From Polyodon spathula (lineage: Eukaryota; Chordata; Actinopteri; Acipenseriformes; Polyodontidae), in the NCBI RefSeq assembly GCF_017654505.1, contig NC_054540.1:39853468-39917467 (forward strand): DNA of 64,000 bases. Direction: 5' to 3'. Below are positions 58,163-64,000 of this stretch, in pieces; position 1 is the first letter of the stretch; each line of letters begins with the position of its first letter. The notes beneath the pieces were generated by a model. That model searched no databases. It saw only the letters and a program-made list of their open reading frames with translations, and was not told the DNA's origin. A program made the position numbers and the translations under genes.

Positions 58163-58190
58163 GAGTCAGCACAGATATCCCCCTGCTACA
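58163..58190 (-). repeat. Remnant of the 5' LTR
   Basis: Only the first 28 bases remain: TGTAGCAGGGGGATATCTGT then GCTGACTC on the minus strand. They match the start of the 3' LTR at 46576. The rest of the LTR and the primer binding site are deleted. Confidence 0.75.
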
Positions 58191-58195
58191 GCTAC

Positions 58196-58285
58196 TAACA
58201 ACCAAACGAACAAGATGGGCCGAATGGCCTCCTTTTGTTCGTAAACCTTCTTATGTTCTTTCTTATGTTCTTTATAATGTTCTAA
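58196..58285 (+). mobile_element. 3' tail of CR1 copy D
   Basis: It continues the CR1 3' UTR (TAACAACCAAACG, GCCGAATGGCCTCC) exactly from the point lost at 45844, after the GCTAC duplication. It ends in TTATGTTC-type units. Confidence 0.9.
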
Positions 58286-58905
58286 TACGAAACACTGCAG
58301 TGCTTTGTATTCGTTTTTCGGGGTAAGGTACACTGTAATTACACTTTAACCTAAGGATATTACATTTTTCGCACCTTTCTGTCAGTAAGAATAACCTCTC
58401 GGGTTTGTTGTTTTTCTTATACAGTACATCAATCTTTAATGCTTAAAAAAAAAAAATCTTACCTCCCATTAGCATCACAACTTTCTTTTCCCTATTCTTC
58501 TTTTAATTGATTGATTAGTTTTATGTATATTATTTGAGTTTTTACTATAATGTATATGCATGCTCTGGGCAATCAATTTGATGACCAAAATATAAAATGT
58601 CTGTATTTCTTTACTGAAAAGTAATATGAAATGCAGTACATTGAATAAGCAGTACTGATATCCACCACATTTTATCAGCATAGGTAGGATAGCAGTAACG
58701 ATTTTCCCACCAGCCCCACTACACTCTTTTTCTGTTCTTCTCTTTTATAAACAAAAAAAAAGAATAATAAATTGCACCATTTTGAGAAATGTATCCTTCT
58801 GGAATCAACAAGCTTTTCACTTTTGTATGATTTTCTAATAGGAAATTCCCCCCTCCCCCCCAAATGCTGGGACTAGTGCTCTTTCATATCTTCATAGACC
58901 TGGAC
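58286..58905. other. No gene recognised
   Basis: AT-rich sequence with short A and C runs between CR1 copy D and the DIRS1-like element. Nothing is recognisable. Confidence 0.55.
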
Positions 58906-61773
58906 AGAGGGTTAGTTCCCTTTCAGTTGAATGACAACCATTACCGAATGGGAAGAGCCCTATCAGACTGCCACTCACTGAGCATATATAAAAAAGCTGC
59001 CCTACCAGGGCCCTGCTGTGAGGGGAAAGTCCCTCCCTGCTGAAGAGGGATGTCGTTACAGTAGCATATCGCAATTTTCTCTGTCACTTCACTAAGACAG
59101 GTCACAGACTGCTTTGTGCTTTCTTTGTCCGAATTTGGCTGATTTGTCGTTTTTTTACCGTCAAATTTATTTAATCCATAGTAGAATCACGCTTTCGAGT
59201 GTTTTTGAAAGTTTTTGAGAGTTTTTTTGAGAGTACCTACCTAATTCTCTCGTCATTTTACTGACTAGAGCTGGTTTCGACCCCTCTTAGGAGATTGGTA
59301 ACCGGCCATTACTCTCTTTCACTGCACAAGGCTTTGTGTAGGGGGAGCTGTTCTGGTGCTGTAAGGAGACCCCGTGAGCTTGCGGCGTCGCCCTCTACTC
59401 TGATTTAATCGGCCACAGCGACCACAAAAAAAAAAAAAACAGCTTGGGCCTAGCGCCCCTCTCAAGCCTCGGGCTCACCTGCGCTTGCCCTCGGCAACCA
59501 CGCGACTGAATCGCCAATTGACTCGACACCGACCACTTGATCTCGGCACTGAGCGCAGCAGCGTCGCCTAAGATGCCATATCAGTGCAGTCAACTGGGTC
59601 CTCTGCTGGCTTTCACCAGTGCGACCGGTGTGTGGAGAAGCTACCTAGACAGGACGAGCACTTGTTCTGTGCCAGATGTTTTTGGCCAGAACACGCACCC
59701 AAAGCACTGGCGGGTGAGTTGGACTGCTCTCCATGCAGGAAGTTTTCCAATAGAACTAAGCACAGGAGAGCAGCCCTATCCCCAACGGAGTCTCCTTCCC
59801 CAAGCCAGGGAGGAATGAGGTCCATGGTCCAAGGTCCTCCACAGAGGTCCTCTAGGACTCCCACCCTCCGCCACAGTGACCAGGGAGCTTCCCCGCCCAC
59901 CTGGGTCACCCTCCCCTTCTCTACCACCGGAGCAAAGGCACAGCCCCTTCTCAGGGGAAGCGAGATGGTCACCGCCAAGGCGTTACCACTCGAGGGGCAT
60001 TCACCAGTGGCCAGGCGGTCACAGCGCAGGGGCCGCTCTCCTTCCCCGCACAGGAGAGGACGCTCGCTGTCACAGTCGCCTCAGTGATGCCCAAGCTTGG
60101 CTGAGCAGTGTTTTCGGGAGCTGGCAGAGACTGTGAGGGCTCAACAGACAATGCTTGAGACCCTGCTTAAATCTCAGGGCAGATTTCCCCCTACCACCGG
60201 GCAGCCCCAAACTCCCCAGTCTCGCTCCCCATCCCCAATGCACAGACCTTCTAGCCCAGGTGATTTGACTTTAAAGCGTCGAGGTCAGAAGTGTCTGACC
60301 CAGCCACATCTATCTGGCAAGCCACACAGGGGGCTCCTTACCTTCCTTGCCGCAAATGTCGCAAAAGGAAGAGTTTTGGGCACTCATGCAGCATGCAGCT
60401 GCAGCCACTGACTTTCCCTGGCTGGCAGAACAGGAGGAAAAGGGGAACCACTTCCTACAGAAGAAAGGGTACCCACAGCATGCCCTCCCCTTATGCCAGG
60501 ATTTCCTCGAGTTGGTTCGCTCATCCTGGAGTAACCCAGCCTCCGCCCCCTCAGCATCTAGAACAGCAGAGGCCCTGCTACACATTGCAGGAGCCCAAGA
60601 AGCGGGCTTAGGCACGTTCCCCACCATCGGGGACACGGTCACAGTACTGGTGCAGGGATCCACCTTCACAGAGAGGACAAAGACCGGACCTGACCATCCA
60701 CCTGTGCAGAATAATTGACACAATGCTTTAAAAAGCGTATGCGTCAGCAGCACTATCAGTCAGGGCGGCCAATGCAATGGCCTGTACCAGACACAGCTGT
60801 CTGAGAGGCTAGAGACCGAGGCCAGGGCATAAGACCTGCCCCCTCCTAAGCCAAAGGGAGAATTCCCCTGAGGGGCCCCAGCTGCCACCAACCCCCCTCA
60901 CAACTGGACTCACCAAAGGCAACGACCCATGGCAAGACTGCACCCAGCACTCCTGGGTGCTATCGACAATGAGACACGGATACGCTCTACAATTCAACTT
61001 AGGTCCGCCACCCTTCAAGGGTGTGCTCCTCACCACTGTCGAAACAGTGAGCATGACACTCCTTCAACAGGAGATCACCAATCTTCAACAGAAGAAAGCT
61101 GTGTGCTTGGTAGAGACAAGCAATGCCCTCATCCGCTTTTACTCCAGGTACTTCCTGGTGCCCAAGAGGGACAGTAGTTTCAGACCTATTCTGGACGTCA
61201 GGGTACTCAGTTTGTTCCTCAAACACAGGAAGTTCAACATGTTGACAGCACAGCGTATCCTCCAGTCCATCCAACTGGGCAACAGGTTCACATTGATCGA
61301 CCTGCAAGACGTCTACTTCCATGTCCTGATCTGTCCCATGCACAGAAAGTATCTGCGCTTCGCCTTTCAAGGCAGCGCGTATGCATTTTGCGTGCTGCCA
61401 TTTGGGCTCTTGCTGGCGCCCCGCAGATTTTCAAAGTGCATGGATGCAGCACTGGCTCCACTCCGACTGCAAAGTATTTGGATCCTGAACTATCTGGACG
61501 ATTGGCTAGTTTGCGCACATTCCAAAAGACACGCAGAGGCGCTCACAAAACAGGTCATCGATCATGTGATGAAGTTAAGGCTCTCAATACATCAACAGAA
61601 GAGCAACTTCGTACCGTCTCAGTCCACAGTGTTCCTGGGGATCAAACTGAACTCTGTGAGTATGAAAATGGTGATATGCTACTATGAGGACATTCTTCTT
61701 CAGCAGGAGGTGGGAGGGACTTTCCTCTCACAGCAGGGCCCTGATAGGGCAGCTTTTTTATATATGCTCAGTG
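58906..61773 (+). mobile_element. DIRS1-like element with inverted repeats, 3' deleted
   Basis: The terminal region at 58976-59051 (CACTGAGCATATATAAAAAA, then AGCTGCCCTACCAGGGCCC) is repeated inverted at 61689-61773 with few differences; a TATA-like block lies inside. Left of it, 58906-58975 is the outer end (GAATGACAACCATTACCGAATG), lacking on the right. Between are gag and the first part of RT. RNase H, the methyltransferase-like domain and tyrosine recombinase are missing, so the RT frame runs straight into the right repeat. Confidence 0.85.
59580..60720 (+). pseudogene. DIRS1-like gag region
   Basis: A frame opening near 59584 encodes HQCDRCVEKLPRQDEHLFC and CARCFWPEHAPKAL with CSPCRKFS, a Cys/His-rich block. 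A Ser/Arg/Pro-rich stretch (SQRRGRSPSPHRRGRSLSQS) follows and stops at 60087. Further frames (60097-60411, 60347-60718) continue the gag-like region with frameshifts. Confidence 0.65.
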
Positions 61774-61784
61774 ATAACTCCTAA
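60957..61784 (+). pseudogene. DIRS1-like RT, C-terminally truncated
   Basis: A 275-codon frame shows the DIRS RT series: YFLVPKRDSSFRPILDVRVL, FTLIDLQDVYFHV (first Asp), KYLRFAFQGSAYAFCVLPFG, LNYLDDWLVCA (YLDD at 61491-61502) and QQKSNFVPSQSTVFLGIKL. All three palm Asp residues are present. After SVSMKMV the frame enters the inverted terminal repeat and stops, so RNase H and later domains are lost. In an active element the RT would copy RNA to a circular product joined by the recombinase. Confidence 0.9.
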
Positions 61785-61785
61785 C

Positions 61786-62421
61786 CAGGTGCTGCTACTG
61801 GATTAATCCATGTACTGTATACAATATTATGAAATAGACAATACAAATCTATGCAATTACAAATGGAGTCAATGTACATGTTATCTCAAGTTATAAAAGA
61901 AAATGGCTTGATTTGTAGACCAAGAACTAGAGTCAGCAGTGGTCAGCAAGGAAGTGGTATGAGAAATCGTAATGTAAGCCCAAACCATGAAAATAGTTAC
62001 AAAATGGATTGAATGAATGCTGCTTTTTTTCTGTTAATGACACAATTAAAAGGTTGTAAAAAGTTCTGGTGGTCTAATATCGACAATTGTAAAAGCACAC
62101 AGACAATTTGTCCCAGAGGTGATGGGCTTCAAAAAAGCATGTTCAGCAGGTAACTGTACTAAAAAATGTCTGATTTAAATTAACTGTCATCTTTGTGTTG
62201 CAATCTGTATCATATGCTGACTTTGGTGTATAGTTGCACCTTTACTTCCTGCAGTAGATACTGAAATCTAGGGTGTGGCCTGCTTGTGTCTCACCATTCT
62301 CAAATCTGACTGGGGAAACCATGCCCAGGATTTACAATCTTTAAAACACGCCAAAGTCAGTCATCACATTTGTCAGCAGCACTAGCTGGTACCGGTACAC
62401 AGAGATTAAAAACAACTATTC
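61786..62421. other. No gene recognised
   Basis: AT-rich non-coding DNA, presumably CCDC91 intron. Confidence 0.55.
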
Positions 62422-62425
62422 TTAA

Positions 62426-62792
62426 AGGGTACATAAGGACCTTTTTTATTTTATTGTGTTACATGTTCCTTTGTGTTGCTACAACTGTTTACGTAAGGTG
62501 TGTATACTTTTATTTTTTATTTTTTTTTTACATTTCACCACTTTTTTAAAACTTTTAAATTGCATTCCCTGCCTCAAGATGGCTTCCCATGTACCCCCCC
62601 ATGGCCCTCTCAGAACTACATTTCCCATCATCCTCTTGCTCATTGGTAAAACCATGTTACATACTTGAGCAGGAGAATGATGGGAAATGTAGTTCTGTAA
62701 ACAAAAACAAACAAAAAAAATAATACACATATTTTACGTAGACAGTTCAATCAACACATGGGAACATGTAAAACAAGGTCCTTATGTACCCT
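62426..62792. mobile_element. TTAA-flanked MITE, Kolobok-like
   Basis: TTAA at 62422-62425 and 62793-62796 flank a 367-base unit. Its ends AGGGTACATAAGGACCTT (left) and the complement of AAGGTCCTTATGTACCCT (right) match exactly for 18 bases. The inversion continues after a 12-base gap with TTACATGTTCC. AGGG ends with TTAA duplications fit Kolobok better than piggyBac. Inside is a second inverted pair, 62611-62642 and 62666-62697, carrying ACTACATTTCCCATCAT, possibly another MITE. Confidence 0.75.
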
Positions 62793-62957
62793 TTAACAAA
62801 AAAAAATGTGTACTGCTCACTGGCAGTATAAGTACTCTGTTTGAAAACTGATCTGTCTTTTGAAGGAAGAAAATGCCAGACTTTACAAATACACTTCAAC
62901 CAGGCTTCTGCCATTTACCTTCTCCTTCTGTGTTTCCTTATGCTGCTTTAAGAGCAG
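62793..62957. other. Non-coding DNA with pyrimidine tract
   Basis: It contains a strong pyrimidine tract (62926-62950) ending in GAGCAG at 62957, a possible splice acceptor. Confidence 0.4.
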
Positions 62958-63019
62958 ATCCCTGAAGTGAAGTTTTCAGCATCACCTTGTAAATTCTGGG
63001 CTTTCCGTCTTGGGTCAAG
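62958..63019 (+). CDS. Candidate third CCDC91 exon (weak)
   Basis: A 62-base open segment follows a long pyrimidine tract and AG, and is followed by donor-like AAG|GTATTT. Read in the phase left by exon 35882-35944 it gives IPEVKFSASPCKFWAFRLGS with no stop. It recalls the short Pro/Ser-rich stretch after the GGA-binding motif in CCDC91, but the match is loose and by eye. It could be chance; a transcript alignment would decide. Confidence 0.25.
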
Positions 63020-64000
63020 GTATTTTATTTTCTTAAATGCAGTCATCCTGACTTGTGGCATCTGGGAAGCAGCAAAAACTTAGAACATGGTGTCAAAGTC
63101 TTTAAGTGTATATTAATAGGTGTGTCATCAACAAACAACATTTTTTATGTGGATGTTTAGTAAGTTGCTGGGATCTTTAAGAAAAGAAAACCTTTACTGA
63201 GATTGTATTTTGAGAATAATAATGAAACAAGGTGATTTTGTATACTTGCTGGATGATATTTAAGTGGTGAAACCCAGAAGTCATATAGATTAAGTACACT
63301 CTCAAGTTGTTTGTTTCTCAGTTAAATTAACATGGAATTTTACCATAATATATTACTTACAGTCCTTCCTGTTCCCAGCTATATGTACCATACAGGACCA
63401 TACATTGGCGCCCGCTGCCATACGCTTGTTACGCACTGTGCGTATCTTTGGTTTGAAAAAATTTGGCTTCATAAGCATGGACTCACATGTACTCACATTG
63501 ATAGGAGGCTTGTAAAACTTACATCAGTATTTAATTGCCTTTTCTGATAGGTTAAGGAATAAGGAGTGATGTCATAAGAGAAGCTATATTAATCAGCACA
63601 TTGTATTGTCTTATTGATTCTAATAGGGTACCCAGTTGCTTTACTGTGTCTAATAAAATATCTTTGAAATCACAATTGGAATCACAATAATTATATACCC
63701 ATGGGTGCACGGAGGAAAAAAGAACATTAAGAAATGTTTTAATTTCTTGCTAATCATTGTAAGTGTATAACTCACCTTGAAACAGACATTTAACAGACCA
63801 CATCTGTGATGCCAACAGTACAGAGAGGTGTACAGGACCAGGGTTAATTTCTTACAGACTAACTCAATAATTCAATATTTGTAATTATAAAAATATTTTA
63901 GCCTTTTCAATACTTGTGGTTATGAATTAGATTTATTCACTTATTTTAACCATTTGTAACCTTACGGAACATTTGTTGTATTGCTAAATAATGTAACATT
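63020..64000. other. No gene recognised
   Basis: AT-rich DNA to the end of the window. A 71-codon frame at 63332-63547 has no recognisable family. Confidence 0.5.

Larger units (their letters stand above)
45845..58190 (-). mobile_element. Gmr1-like Ty3/Gypsy retrotransposon (nested)
   Basis: It is bounded by the 5-bp target duplication GCTAC (45840-45844 and 58191-58195). The outer ends are TG...CA (5' start TGTAGCAGGGGG at 58190, 3' end CCTTCCACA at 45845). Minus-strand order inside the boundaries is gag, protease, H2C2 finger, integrase, RT, RNase H and 3' LTR. Integrase upstream of RT is the Ty1/copia-like order known in the Gmr1-like Gypsy clade of fishes. The 5' LTR is almost wholly deleted and the RT core is missing. 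Three later insertions (48050-50808, and 51692-57089 with a CR1 inside it) account for most of the 12.3 kb. Confidence 0.85.

Noticed and set aside
59613..59978. Minus-strand 121-codon frame
   Set aside because: It is antisense to the Cys/His-rich DIRS gag frame.

Overview
The window reads as vertebrate nuclear DNA, most likely from a ray-finned fish. It is AT-rich, full of dinucleotide microsatellites, and carries a fish-type mixture of Tc1/mariner, CR1, Ty3/Gypsy, DIRS1-like, piggyBac-like and Kolobok-like elements. Sturgeon, paddlefish or another early-branching fish is my guess, and the sequence does not prove it. There are no operons, prokaryotic genes or CRISPR arrays.

The only host gene I recognise is CCDC91 (GGA-binding partner p56) on the + strand. 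Exon 28313-28357 carries a start codon and MDGDDFGRFE. Exon 35882-35944 continues in phase 0 with AAETFESGDNGTEHAVSPFHQ. Both have consensus splice sites, and 62958-63019 is a weak third-exon candidate. Most of the window is therefore upstream or intronic DNA of this gene, filled with mobile elements.

Layout. 1-10.1 kb: an internally deleted Tc1-like relic containing a telomere-type repeat, a solo LTR, two Tc1 relics in opposite orientations, a 69-bp minisatellite and a reverse-strand solo LTR. 10.7-19.6 kb: a reverse-strand Ty3/Gypsy element with two LTRs and a PNMA-type gag, interrupted by a CR1 3' fragment and a solo LTR, and bracketed by a pair of inverted terminal-like sequences. 19.8-27.7 kb: a long-TIR MITE, a tyrosine recombinase relic, a truncated Tc1, a 5S rRNA relic, two inverted Gypsy LTRs forming a large palindrome, and a 126-bp fold-back. 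28.3-35.9 kb: two CCDC91 exons with CR1, Tc1 and non-autonomous LTR insertions between them. 36.7-43.1 kb: a retroelement gag/protease relic, another Tc1 and a DIRS1-like relic holding a SINE and a CR1 tail.

43.6-58.3 kb is a nest whose order of insertion can be read. A CR1 copy received a 12.3-kb Gypsy element (5-bp duplication GCTAC) whose integrase lies upstream of RT-RNase H, the Gmr1-like order. That element received a piggyBac-like element at TTAA inside its protease and a CR1 copy inside its integrase, and the piggyBac-like element received a further CR1 copy. 58.9-61.8 kb is a DIRS1-like element with inverted terminal repeats and a deleted 3' half. 62.4-62.8 kb is a TTAA-flanked MITE. 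All mobile-element genes seen are broken or truncated.
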